In this document: positions 30,300-42,387 of the stretch, piece by piece
Numbering within the stretch: the first letter of the stretch is position 1
Layout: every line of letters begins with the position of its first letter
From: Favolaschia claudopus
Taxonomy: Eukaryota > Basidiomycota > Agaricomycetes > Agaricales > Mycenaceae
Reading direction: 5' to 3'
Assembly (NCBI GenBank): GCA_037176885.1
Contig: JAWWNJ010000029.1
Span: 1,302,001 to 1,366,000 of the forward strand
Length of the DNA stretch: 64,000 bases
Translations under genes and position numbers: made by a program
The notes under the pieces: model-generated
Databases searched by the model: none
What the model was told of the DNA's origin: nothing
Seen by the model: only the letters and a program-made list of their open reading frames with translations

Positions 30300-31680
30300 G
30301 CTGTGATATAGGACAACGAAGTCTCAACTCACCCGTAACACGGAGCTGTTCTTTTGCTCCAATTTCAGCGTTTCAGCGTTTCCTCAGATATCTCAAACCG
30401 AGCTCCATCAGTAAGCAACATCCCATGAGCTTTTTTACCTTCCGCTCGTGCATTCTAACTATCCATAGGAATCCCACCTCTACCTGGAACATTTCATCAG
30501 CAGCCGTCCATTTCTCCAGTCTGGGATCATTACTGTCAAAACTGCGAAAGTCGAACTCCGGTTCGATCTGGGTAACGAGGCATCCGAAGATGTTGTCGCA
30601 TATCCTTTTTTACTGAATGCATATCGATCGATACTAGTTTGTCTTGCTTCCAATGTCAGCTTTCCGCGTGACTGCATCGCTGCTGATAGGACCTTCAGGC
30701 AATTGCAGCTGATGTAGAATGATTCACTCACCCCCAGCGGGAATATTATGCAACAAACCGTGGGCCGTCAAATGCAAGACTGAATTTTATTAAACCTTTT
30801 CCAAGGCCTCGCTCATTCACCGGCAATTGCCGTTGTTTAGCACATTCAGATTCCTGAGCTTGCTCACTGGTTGCTCGATCTTCGGTTGCCTCGAATTCCT
30901 GCGACAAATTCTGGAGTCGGGAAGGTGCGTTCTGTTTCCGTCTTTCTTTCGTACTCGACCTATCATATATCATTATAGGCGATCGGCGCCCATCCATCGC
31001 TCTCCCTGATTCTCCGTGCACTTATGTTCATCATCTCAGAACACACGACTTGGACAGATGGCAACGAAGCCTCCCGATCACCTTCACCCTCGCTTTCTTT
31101 GCTTTGACCTCAGTTCCGTCCATTCGATCTCCCAGCACCTCCACCAATCTGCTTAACGTACGCCCGCTTATGGTCGAGTGTATCAGCACCGTTGCTACAT
31201 CGTCTGTGGGACACGATTCGACGAATAATGAAGCTCTAATGCAAGACCTTCGGCGCGGCATCTTCACGATCATCATGTATATGGACTCAGCTGGAATCAA
31301 GCTCTCACGCATCCCTGGTGAGTCGTGATCAAGGTTATTGGGTATTCTTGGAATGAACGTGCGCAGCATTACAGGTTTTCTCGACATTCTATTCTACTTC
31401 CAAACTCGCTCTACGAGCGAGCACCTCCCTGTTCTTATCGTGACTGGCAGGAAGGACCTCCGGAGGGAGTCGCGTTTTCGGCCTGATATCTTTTGCACTG
31501 CGTTACATTGCGCACTGATACCTGTGCGGGATTCGCATGCTTCCTCACATTCCACGCGACTCACCGTGAAATCTCATTTAGATCCCGGAATTGAAACAGC
31601 ATCTTAACTCCCACCTATAATTGTGCTTGGCATTATTTAGAGCCTTGGGAAGCGGCTCAGCAACATCTCCACCCGTCTCC
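30300..31680 (+). other. Unassigned coding-like fragments
   Basis: An open stretch at about 30480-30715 (HLYLEHFISSRPFLQSG ... FRQLQLM, then stop) begins at a good acceptor (CATAG). Another at about 31160-31320 (LMVECISTVATSS ... KLSRIP) ends at a GTGAGT-like donor. I could not join them into one gene or recognise a family. They may be exons of an unrecognised or decayed gene. Confidence 0.3.
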
Positions 31681-31689
31681 TCGTCGCCC

Positions 31690-33278
31690 ATGGATCTAAG
31701 CGTTTCCCCAGATATTCCCCCAAATATTCCATTAGGTGTTCCTTCTGCACTCGACGTAGCACAGTTGTAAGTTCCGAGCAATCTCCTAAAATTTGCTCAA
31801 TTCCGCTTCGAGAGCCGCGCCAGAGGTGAGTCGTCCTCGACATCCCGCAAATAATCCTGAGATGACCGCAGCTTATCACCTGCCTCGCGGAATGGTCCCT
31901 CTTTTCCGTGCTCACAATCCAACTCTGTACGTCCCTGCTCACCTTCCACTTTCCTCTTGGATTCACACCCGATTCAAGACATCTACTACCAAGCCTTCCC
32001 AAGCGACAGACGATCGACTAAAAGTCTAGTCTACTTCGTATACACCATCCACCTCGTCGAGATCATCCTCGTCTCGATCGACGCATACAAAACCTTTGCC
32101 TCTGGATTCGGCCAGCTTTCTGCGCTAGCGTCGTTTGGGGTGTCGGCGATTTGGCGGGAGATTATGCCTGCGCTGGGTGCGTTCTCTCGTTCAAGTCTTT
32201 CGAATCAAATGTTGAGTATCTCATCTGCGTGCGTCTGGGTAGTCTCATTCATCGTCCAGTCGTTTTATGCGTATCGACTGTTCCTGCTGTCGAGGTCGTA
32301 TATTATACCTTCGGTGATCGTCTTCGTGAGCATCCCGTTGGTTAAGTTCATGATGATACTCTGACGACGTGTTTGCGAACAGGCTTCATTGGCGATGAGC
32401 GTCTGCGGGTTCATCACCGTCGCGTTCGTCTTGGAGGGTGCGTCAATTTGAGTTTTTTCCTTCAATATCACCTCAACTGGAATAACCAGCCGGCGACGTA
32501 TCGCTCCTGGGCAGCAAACGAATTTCGATATTCGGAGGAGTGAGCCGATTGTCACTTTGCCAAGCATTCGACGACTACTACTAAAAAAACTGCTCTACAG
32601 ATTTGGCTCGGAGGCTCAGCTCTGATCGACATCGTCAATGCCGGGTGCATGACCTACTACGTGCGTCCCAATCTCCATGTGAACCCCCGTAATGTTCTAA
32701 CCCCATCTAATTGCGTTTCAGTTCGCCACCAGTAACAGCTCATTCGGTTGACGATCGAGACTGGAACCTTGACAGGTACGTTCCAATTGGCGGCGATATT
32801 CACCGCTACGTTCTTCCTTATAAAAATGCGAAATAAATCCAGCGCTGGTCGCACTAACGACTCTCATCCTCTTCTTCGCCTTCCCGCATAACATCTACTA
32901 CACCACACCCGTCTCCGTGATGCCCTTCATCTACGCCAATACCATGTACATGGTCTTCAACGCGCGCGCGCAGATCGTTGGCGGGCGGGGGGCGAGTACA
33001 AATTCGACTGGCGCAGGAGGCTCAGGGGCGGGGTATTCGAATACGAGAGAGACGGCGGGGATGATGCCAGCTACGTCCTTGACGCGGCCATCGCACATGG
33101 TGTCGATCACGAGGGAGGTGTTCTCGCGCGCTGATGATCTGGATATGGATTCAGTTGAGTTGAAGACGCTGCGAGGCCGGGTGTGTGCTCTCTTTCTGTT
33201 TCTTTTTCGTTCGCGAGTGATGACATGTTCAATGATATACAGGGGGCAGAAAATGATTCGATAGGCTATGCGATATAA
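31690..33278 (+). CDS. DUF6534-type multi-pass membrane protein
   Basis: Predicted membrane protein of the same family as the gene at 17742. Readable exons give IYYQAFPSDRRSTKSLVYF with a first helix, then VQSFYAYRLFLLSRSY, LAMSVCGFITVAFVLEG, IWLGGSALIDIVNAG, LTIETGTLTA, LILFFAFPHNIYY and IYANTMYMVFNARAQI, the order typical of DUF6534 proteins. A Gly/Ser/Thr-rich cytosolic tail follows. The last intron (GTGTGT to ATACAG) gives an ending GAENDSIGYAI with TAA at 33276-33278. The start is uncertain: ATG at about 31690 (MDLSVSPDIPPNIPLGVPSAL) fits, but the usual first helix between it and IYYQ is not clearly seen. Convergent with the next gene. Confidence 0.65.
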
Positions 33279-33455
33279 TGCGATATAAAGCTGCGTTTAG
33301 AAACGGATCTCCCTTGCTCTAGAGAGTGTGAATACCGGCTCGGGTTTGTTGTACCTGCGGGATTGTATAGATGCTCTCTTCCTTCTCTTATTTCTCATCA
33401 TTATCATTTACTGATTTCGCTGAGATATCTCGTTGATTTTAAGTAAATCGTTCAA

Positions 33456-34918
33456 CTACACCTCCATCACCGACGACTGTTTCCCCTTCGCCGGCGAGTC
33501 CTGCTCCATCAGCCCAAACACGTTATCCTGACCCTCAACTTCCCCTGGACCAGAGCACACGATATATGTTTCTGCTCTTGTGGGAGAATGGAAGCTACAG
33601 AAGTTGAAGGCGATGGAGGTGCTGAGGCTATGCTCGCGCATGGAGTGGGGATGTTGTTGCTTGTCGGCGGCTCTGATTAGGATCAAATTAAAGGTAATTC
33701 CGACGCTTTGAAGCTCCTGTGACGATAAAATCAATTCCAGTTATTTTGTATAAACCAAAATGCTCACGATCGCAGAGAATGGGTAGAGGAGGTTGCTGTC
33801 GGCGGTGTAGGCGCCGAGTGTAAGTATTGATGCCACTTCATTGTTGAGTTAATCAATCAATTCACGAAGATTGAGCAAAACTAGCCAGTGTAAATCATTC
33901 CCGACTCAACAATATTTCGCATGGCCCGGCTCAAAGCACTCTTGGGCGGGTGTGATTGAGTCTGAGTCGACTCTACGCTCATGCGGTAACGTTTATTCTC
34001 TCGCTCAACTTGCCAGATGCGGAGGACGATCAAGGCTGATCAAAGAAAAAGGATACAGATTAGAAGGGGTTGACAGGAAACAGCTTACACGTTGCCAAGA
34101 TGTTGATTGCGATTGTGAGACTCCAAAAACTTTGTGAGAAGAACAAGAGGTGCAGCGAAACCATCAATGAGCGTTGCACAGAACAGGCGTCCAGACTCTC
34201 GACTGACTGACCTTTGCATCCATGGTTGAATGAGACTAGATAGAATGAGACCTTGGGAGGCTTGGGTGAGCAGAACGATGGCGCGGGTGGCGCAACTGAG
34301 GTTAGTTAACCAGAGTACCGCGCCACAGCCAAGGACCAGCTTTGACTTGTTGTAGACGATCCAGCAGCGATAAATCTGGCGGAGAATGATTCATTATATA
34401 TTGTATTGCATAGAGCCGGAGTGGTCGGGAGTTTACTCACAAGAAATCCATCCCCGGTGAGACTTTGTACGACAACGCAAATAGACTTTTCAAACCAATA
34501 AGTAGCTGGCTAGGGATACTTTCGGGGGAAATATGTTCCGCTCACCTTAGTGATGGTCTGATAACCCGAAGAATGTTCGAAAATATGGGTAGCGCCACCT
34601 GGTCCAGAATACAGGACGAAAGCTTGCATCAGCGTAATCGTAGCCATAACAAGATCCAGAGTGGTATTGACGAATAAAAGAATGGACACCGCGACGAGGA
34701 CCCAGCGGATTTCGGACGCACGCCGCCAGCGCCCTGATTCGACGGTAAGCAAGATACGTCCGGCCATGCCCCACGTCACTAATTTAGCCCGTGAAATTGG
34801 CGCTCGCGGATTTCGAATTGACAGGACTGGATTCACCTAGGTATATCCCATAGAGAACGCAGGAGAATACTTCCTGGATCAGCTCTGCGGCGGACAGGGA
34901 GAGCGGTGCGGGTGCCAT
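33456..34918 (-). CDS. Multi-pass membrane protein, agaricomycete family
   Basis: Predicted integral membrane protein of unknown role. The ATG at 34918 starts MAPAPLSLSAAELIQEVFSC, splicing soon after YGIYL to a multi-exon frame with RWRRASEIRWVLVAVSIL, LDLVMATITLMQAF, a loop with TGDGFLIYRCWIVYNKSK and further helices (LVLGCGAVLWL, ATRAIVLL). The CWIVYN motif is common in multi-pass proteins of mushroom genomes. The C-terminal tail (ETYIVCSGPGEVEGQ ... KGKQSSVMEV) is polar and probably cytosolic. At least six introns; some junctions in 33750-34450 were not resolved. Only about 180 bp separate its stop from that of the convergent DUF6534 gene. Confidence 0.65.
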
Positions 34919-34949
34919 TGTCAGAGGTAAAGAATGGGGTTGGATGGAA

Positions 34950-37260
34950 GGTTGAAGTTGCGAAGGTCGCTAGCTTGCTTTCAGCAGAGAGCGGGGAGGA
35001 ACGTGCTTCTGCTGTTTATAACGTATCACAGTCGTCACCAGTGATGAACAACAGACGAAAAAGCGGTGGGAGCAATCTACCCTGTGCGGAGTCCCGAAAG
35101 ATCGACACCACTTGGTACAGCGTATCGGAGCATGGGGAGAGCATCATTTGAGATTAACCGACACGGTCACCATCCAAGGCGCCGAAATGGCCAATGAGCA
35201 CACTAGGATGCGGCGAAGAGGTCACGGAACAGCTTCGTCAGACTCGGTGAATGATCTTATTGTTGCACTCACAGATGCGCCCACTGTCGAGAGTCAAGAT
35301 GGAGTATCAGGAAACTATATCAGAGTCCAGAGGCTGGAATAGATCTTCTGGCGGCGCCGGTGGAGTGGGTCTAGACTCGTCGTGTGAGGATGCTATTTGA
35401 GTGAAAGACGCGAAAATAGAGGCCCATATCACAGCTAATTGGCGCATTGAAGAGCGCTCAGACAGCGCCCAAGTACAGTTGTCGCGTCAGGCTTGAAACG
35501 AACGCCCATAGCCACATCTGAATAGAACTCGGTACTATACAGCTCCCTGACCCCAGCTCCCCGAACAAACGTCATACCTTGGGGAAAACGTAAACGAAAG
35601 ATTGAGGTGTAGAGAGATAGCTCAAAGATAGCTACTCATGGAGGGTAACACACCCACTGGCACCCACTCTGACCCTCCCTCCCCCCTTGCTAATGAGCTT
35701 CCTCGCCGCAAATGCGTCGGATTGAGATAGTGCGACGATGCCGCTGGCGAGGAAGCGACAATGAGAAGAGACCGGCGTGTGGACAGGAGGCCCTGTAGGA
35801 ACCAGGTAAACCGGAATGCTGAGCAGCGAGGAGAACTCGAGGGAGGACAGCGGTGAGTGGGGATGGTGGAAGGAGAGGAAGCGAAGTATGCAAATATTTG
35901 TTCCGAACCTTTCCGAACCGAAAGTGACTAAGTCACGTGCTTGTGACTTGTCACTGATTTGCGGACTTCACTCAGTCCACGTTTCCAATGTCCATCTCGC
36001 TCTACCGGACTCCAGGGTCTCTTCGCACTCCGTCACTGTTCAACTCGACTCTCCACCGAAGCATGGTCTTCCGCATTAACCGCGTTAACCGTCACAATCG
36101 GTCTTTTCGATGACGCCTAACGCCGAGCAACTCGCCTTCAAGCAGAGATTATCGTGAGGAAGAACGACAAGGCGACAATGGCTTTGGCCCCGCCGGTAGC
36201 AACACTTGCCAGGAATGCGTTACATGCCGGCGGGTCGCTGACTCGCTCTTGCTAGGGATTCCGTTCGTGGGTCCTTCTGTTCTCTTGCCCTGTTAGTAAC
36301 CGGTGCAGGTGCCTCCTCAATGGCCTGACCAAGGTGCCAGTTGTCCTTCTTCCGCTGGCACTACTGACGACACCAAAACAGATGACATCGAATGCGAAGC
36401 ACAACCCCACCCCTCTTCGCTGTCTCCGCCACGTCCCACAGCAACGAAAACCAACCACATCAACACCACATCCTCGCTCTCCTGTTTACCCAGGTACTCG
36501 ACGCTTCCCGCCCGCAAACACTCCTCGCCATCCTCCTTTGCTGCTAGTCAGCGTTCATCAGCTTCTCAATGCCTTATACACCACGCCCACCCTTCATCCT
36601 ACCCCAGCCTCGTCACCACGTCGCCCTCGACGCGGTTGATGCTCTCGAAGGCGACCCGCTACCAACGCCGCCTCTACAGACATGCACAGTAGAATCATCA
36701 TTCACGATCGCTGAACCGAGAGGGAGTTTCAAGTAAGCTATCCCTTCATTTTTTCTTCTTCGTTCAACAACTTTCCTCTTCCCCCATTATTCCTTGCTCC
36801 ACCTCATATCGTCAGGCTCGTCCATGGTGGTCGAAGTCCGCATCCAGTCATGTTGAATCCGGCACGGTGCGGGCTTGAACACGCTTTCGAAACTTCAATC
36901 AAGCGAGCCCCAAACTCCATTTTCAGTCATGTATCGATCGCATATGCATGGCCTTTATCCGTACATCCGTGTGGCGTACGGCTACACGGACAAAAAAAAA
37001 CAACCAAATTAGGGAGCGGGCCGTTCCGTTTTACCGATTAACGTGTGTCATCCTGAACTATAAAGCAATTTCTCCTCTATTCAATGATATCCCGGGAATC
37101 TCGGTCTTCTCGGAGCCTGCCAGATTCAGAACAATGACTAAGTAGCGCGCTTCCAAAATCCAGGCACCCGCCCACGGCTCGGAATCGATCAACTGTCGTA
37201 CGATATAAGAAAGACCAAGCGAGATCAGCAATTTATTTCTCTTGCTTCCCCCCCACAACT
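34950..37260. other. Intergenic, no gene recognised
   Basis: A plus-strand stretch at about 36570-36735 (HHVALDAVDALEGDPL ... FTIAEPRGSFK) is open and could be an exon, but it has no recognisable partner. The rest shows no domain or splice chain. The segment 36300-36600 is CT-rich. Confidence 0.35.
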
Positions 37261-37265
37261 CAAGC

Positions 37266-38852
37266 ATGTCCCAATACGCCCACCTATCAACACCCGACCC
37301 CACTGTCCCCGCCATTCCCAAGTTCCCTGGAGTAATCGACAGAGAAACTATGCCGGCTATGCGGGAACGGTTCCAAGTTCCGCCCGAGCAGAGGATCGCT
37401 CAGTACGAGGGGAGGCTTCCAGCTGGTGCGTTCGAAATCTGTTCTCCGCTTTCGCTTCTTTTCATTTACATTTTCTCGGTCGCTCCTCCGTAGAAACTGC
37501 GTACAAACTCACAGACCACACTGTCCCAGTCGACGGCGGAGATATCACTGTACGCGTGATTATCCCCACCCCCACAGCGCAGGAAGGCGTGGAATTTGAG
37601 TTTCCCGTGTTGGTGCACTATCATGGAGGAGGTACGTCTTTTCTTTATGCCTATGTTTTATCAATATTGTCAATGCGCAATTTTATTCACTGGTATGTAC
37701 TTTAGGCTGGTCGATCGGGAGCATCGACGGAGACGATTTGGGGCTCCGCATTCTCAGCGTCGAAACCCGCGTCGTCACCGTCAACGTCGGATATCGGCAG
37801 GTCGACAACATTGGAGATTATAATCTTGAAATCTGACGAAAGACTTACTTCCAGGCTGGCACCAGAAAATCCCTTCCCTATCCCGCTCAACGATTCATAC
37901 ACCGCACTCAAATGGGTGAGCAAATCACCAACGAGTTTACTCTTCTTTGTGTTAATCGAGATCTTATTTCTGCGTGGCAGACTGTGTCCAATGCTAAATC
38001 TCTTCACATTTCTCTCGCCAAGGGATTCTTCGTCGGCGGCATTTCCGCCGGGGCCGAGCTTACTGCTGTGGTGACGCAGAAGTCTATTCAAGACTCGTTC
38101 TTTGCCAATGACAAGATCACCGGCAATATCCTGTCGGTTCCACTAATAATCCATCCAGAGGCGTATCCGGCCGAGTAAGCACTCGATATATATATTCGAA
38201 AATATGTCTTCGCTGAAATCAACTAATTGATGTTTTTTTTTTGCGATCGTTCAGATACGCAGACGAGCTGCTCTCGGTCAAGCAAAATGCTAACGCCCCA
38301 ATCTTGGATAGAACTCTGATGGACGCTTTTTTGGGTTCGGATTTCGATTTCATTCCCTCAACATCAATCGATTCAACCATAACCACAGACTGCCATCGCG
38401 CTCCCCCGACTTCCCCCGACTTCTCTCCACTCCTCGGCTCCCGTGAAGGTCTCCCTCCAACTTACCTACAGATCTGCGGACTCGACCCGTTGAGAGACGA
38501 GGGACTACTGTGGGAGCGACTCCTCCGCGAACAGGGAACACCGACGAAATTAGACATGTGCGTTACTTCGCCTATTTTTCTTTTGATCTCACACTGCTTC
38601 CAAACATCACTTCTTTCGCTGCCCAATTTCCTTCGATCGTATTTCGTAAATTTTGCTTCGACTTCGACTGTTCAATGTCGAGGCTCTCTTTCCTTGCCTC
38701 ACTAATCGCTATTGATTACTCACCTGACTTACAGATATCCTGGGGTCCCACATGGTTTCCCAACGATCTTCCCTGGCTCTCCCTTGGGGAAGAAATGGCA
38801 TGCGGATTGGGAGGGTGGGGTAAAGTGGCTTCTTAGCCTCGTCAAGGCGTAG
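37266..38852 (+). CDS. Alpha/beta-hydrolase (HSL-type esterase/lipase)
   Basis: Predicted carboxylesterase that hydrolyses short acyl esters. The first exons are 37266-37425, 37494-37631 and 37706-37796, and several more follow to TAG at 38850-38852. Motifs appear in order: the oxyanion-hole HGGG (VLVHYHGGGWSIG), YRLAPENPFP, the nucleophile elbow GISAG (Ser), the acid Asp in ICGLDPLRDEG and the catalytic His in YPGVPHGFP. All three catalytic residues and HGGG are present, placing it in the hormone-sensitive-lipase-like fold-3 group. No signal peptide, so probably cytosolic. To keep the YRLAPE reading frame, the third intron must use a GC donor (CG|GCAGGT) at 37797 and an AG acceptor at 37854. 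The next intron begins GTGAGC after KW. Confidence 0.88.
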
Positions 38853-39112
38853 ATATCATTTACACCCAGAAGTTGAATTTTCACCGTTCGAGAAACGTAA
38901 CAAATAGTGTCGCGAGCTCGGCTGTCGACGATCTTTCAAATATCGCGAGGTTCACGTTCAAGGAAGTGATATTGCGTGCATGCTGAACGTTGGAGAATAG
39001 ATTGTTCGAGTGAGCGCACATACAGATAGTCAGCCAAGTACTTCCAGTACAACTACTGTACTACTGCGTTCGTGGCACACAGAGCAAATCACTGAGCCAC
39101 ATTCGACCTACT

Positions 39113-41083
39113 CTACACATGATTGACTTGTCTTTGAGCCTCCTCCGACTCCGTCTCAATAACCTCTCCATCCGAAATCCGCCTCAACGGCAAGACAAAA
39201 TCTCTCAACGTGTTTCCTACCCACACACGAATCACCTCCAAACCCCACCGCTCCTCACCACCGCGTTCCACCCGATCAATTATATCCTTCCACTGCTCAC
39301 CCTGATCGCAGCCATCCGGCGAGGGATCACCCCAGGTCACAGTCACCGTAGGAGGCAAGCAGGAATAATCGTATCGAGTCCATAGCACGACGTCTGAATT
39401 CTCTGCCTGCAGCGTATCGTGCTCTTTTCTGAGCTTAATTTTCTGATGCTCGTAGTCGATGTTTTGGAGGTAGCGTAGGAACGAGTATTCTCGGGATGTG
39501 AATGCGGCAACTCTGTCTTTTACCACGAGATTCAGTGCGTGATGACACAGATGACTTGAATTACTTACTTGCTCGCAATTTTGCGTACCAGTCGCATGAG
39601 GTGCGATGACCCCTCTTCCAGTCGATGGCCTGGCATTTTCTGGAACAGTAAAACAAGTCCATACATGATGAACAGTGCTTGAGTTCCGACTTCGGGAAGA
39701 ACGACCCGCACTAAAAATGAATCGAGTCAGGATAAAATTTAAGGAGAAGGATAATTCACCTCAACATTATCACAAGCCCGCTGGGTCAGTCTATCCTCGG
39801 AATTGAATCGTGCCAGCACCCGCAGTCGGCGAGAAAGAACCATAACGAAGGAGTCCCATGCTTGTTGGACTTCAGGCACTACGAATTCGCGGTGCTCAGT
39901 AACGCGCGCAAACGCCTTCCCGATGTCGGCAAGGGTGTAGCACAAGACAGTGGATGGGGCAAGAATGTCGTTCAAGAGATCCTCCAGTGCCGTTTCGGGA
40001 TTATCAGAGAAGTCAATTCGAGCAGCGGAAAGGATGGCGTCTAAGATACCGTGTCGGATCGCCATCGGAAGAATGAACTTTCCGGGGATTTTTATGAAGG
40101 TGGAGCGCAAGTGGATGAGGCACAGCTGCAGGCACATGCGGTGCAAATAGAATGAGGAGGAAGATAGAATGTTGCCCAAAGCACGGGCTGCGAATGTGAG
40201 CGTTTTTACGAGCCCCAGGGGGATGAGGGCGAGGGAAAGGGCACGTCTCTCCGGGCTGCAGGTATCGACTGCGAACAAGATGTTCAGCGTCAGCCGCAGC
40301 GTCTCCGAGTTCAGTACGTCAATGTGGGGTTCAGCCCTGTCCAGAGGAACAATGGTGTTTAAATGCCGGGACATGACCTTCGCGAATTTGTTCAGGTCCC
40401 CATCTGTCGCCTCGAGCACGTCGCGATAACAGTCTCCCAGAACGTGAATCAGGATGTTTTCGACCATGACCAAATAGACGATTTGACGGCTAGCATCAGT
40501 TTCGTTGATCCAAAGGCGTAGCGCCAAAACACAGAAGCCTGGCGATGAGGCGATCATCATCTCCTTATCAGGGCGTTTGCTTAATAGACGGTTGCAGAAA
40601 CACATCCCTTCGTAAATGAAATCAGGCGTGAGAGGAGTGAGTACCGTCTCTGAGAGAAGATTAGCGAATGTAGACAGGAAATCAATCCATGCCCAGACAC
40701 GCGGCCACAGGGCCTGAACGATTTCTGCAGCAGGAGCTGTGCTGAAGAGGCCTGTGAGAGCCGTCACTGCGAGGATGATGTATGTAGTCTGGGTAATGGT
40801 GGGGGGATCGAGCTCCTCTGGCTTCGGTATACGCGCCGGGTTGAGGACATAGTAAAACGCAGGGATAAATTCTGCGAGGGTGACTTTGGGAATCTGTTTT
40901 AGCACCAGTTTGTGAAAGCGAGAGACGTCTTGGAGAGTCGGTTCGACGTGGAGTATTGGGGTTATAAATCGCTGAAAACAGATAGCAAACTTCGTCAAAT
41001 GCTTTGGGGGAAAAGAGATGGAAGGTTACCCGCAACGAAATTGAAAGGCGCTGGAGGTTATTGAGATGCAGAGCTGGGTGCAT
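39113..41083 (-). CDS. MYND-type zinc-finger protein, large agaricomycete family
   Basis: Four exons (41030-41083, 39760-40971, 39569-39710 and 39113-39516) sum to exactly 604 codons. The short first exon encodes MHPALHLNNLQRLSISLR, the signature start of this family. The long second exon is an all-helical region, probably armadillo-like, with ALWPRVWAWIDFLSTFANLL. Residues about 418-455 form the MYND finger: CDNVEC, HCSSC, YCSRKCQ, WKRGHRTSC, all ligands present. The C-terminal domain (REYSFLRYLQNIDYEHQKIKLRKE ... QVNHV) is conserved in the family. The MYND finger suggests protein-protein contacts; the function is unknown. Introns: GTAACC to TTTTCAG, GTGAAT to TTTTTAG, GTAAGT to AAAAG. A relic of the family lies at 28410-28545. 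Confidence 0.88.
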
Positions 41084-41299
41084 TGTGACCACGTTGAGTT
41101 GAGAGGGAGATGATGGTCGTGTGCAAGATGCGACCCCTGAGTAGTGAGACAGGGGGTGACGAATCAAAATTCCGTCCCATCTCTGCTTTGAGCCAATCGA
41201 CGGAAGCGCTCGACGCTATCTGTTCATTTTCATTTTATGTCTCGAATTGTGCCCTTACCTTCTCATTATCGCTGGCAGATCAATTGCTACCTATTGCTA

Positions 41300-41496
41300 C
41301 AAATTTCTCGTTACGATTTCATTGAATTCGTCAGTGCTGCCGCAGAGCGAACCTATGAACGGGCCACCAAGGCACAGGAAATGAAATCTGGGGTAGATCC
41401 ATTCAAAAAGCTGCAATAGTGGTGCAAAAGTTCTTGGACTTCGAGTGGGTCCTGCCGTGGCATGGTGGCCGACGGTGGTGGAAGCAAAGAGGTGGA
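41300..41496 (-). pseudogene. F-box-like N-terminus with an early stop
   Basis: The minus-strand frame starts MSTSLLPPPSATMPRQDPLE and continues ELLHHYCSFLNGSTP then ISCALVARS, the usual opening of agaricomycete F-box-like proteins, in which VSRSW or VARSW follows. Here the Trp codon position is TAG, so translation stops, and only a few in-frame residues (VRSAAA) of the next helix follow. No LRR part is found before the MYND gene at 41083. A truncated relic. Confidence 0.55.
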
Positions 41497-41499
41497 CAT

Positions 41500-42387
41500 C
41501 ACGGTGGTCACAGCTTGAGTCACATTCCGTTCGTTTCGCAGGGTCACGGGGACAAATATGGAAGGCTCGTTATCGTTCTTGGGATCCTGAGACTGTCTAT
41601 CGGCGCCGCTTTCCAGGATTCGATTGGTTGTGCCTTCGTTAATTAGGGCTGGGATGCCCTCGACGTTCAAGTTGATCAACAACGGGGCGAGGTTTCAAAG
41701 GATCGTCCGCTTGATTTCCCCGTTTTTAGCCCACTGGCCTCATCTTTTTGATCGAAGTTCAATGAACTCATTTATGATAAGCATACTTATCGATCTCACC
41801 AGCAATTCATTCAAGTTTGGAAGTGGTTATAGTTGGACGAAGCTCTTGACCGCTGTGACTGTTAATTTTCAACTTGAACATGCCGGTTCGGCATGCCGTG
41901 TCAGCTGGTGGCCGAGAGCCACACTTGTTCGCCTTCGCTGTTCCTCGGCTACAAGCGATGCAGTCCCCCTGGGCCTGAGCGCGATAATTCACTGAGACAA
42001 CTTCGGAGCGCTTTCAGGCTTCCAAATCCAACGAGAATTTCCGTATTGATATTCGAGCCGTGACGGCGCTCCGCGGGCCGTAGTTGGCCGCTCAGGTACA
42101 TCACGGGCTGTACTCACGTATCACCCAAGTATCACCATGTTGATGTTGAATTCCAAAATGAGTAGTATACACCGCATAACGCTCACCGCCGCTAATCCGA
42201 GACATCATGACTACAGATAGTCTAACGAGCCAATTATTGAACGCCGGTTTGAAACTTTTCGACACGTTTCTGATCGCTCACCATGAGGTAGATCCATCCG
42301 CATGTTAAATGCCCGCTCCCGGCGGGATTTTTGCAGCAAAATTACGATTACATTTCCCAACGATACACGACATGTATACGACTAAAT
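41500..42387. other. Intergenic, nothing recognised
   Basis: No coding signal with domain or splice support. Lies between the F-box relic and the 3' end of the aminotransferase gene. Confidence 0.4.
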
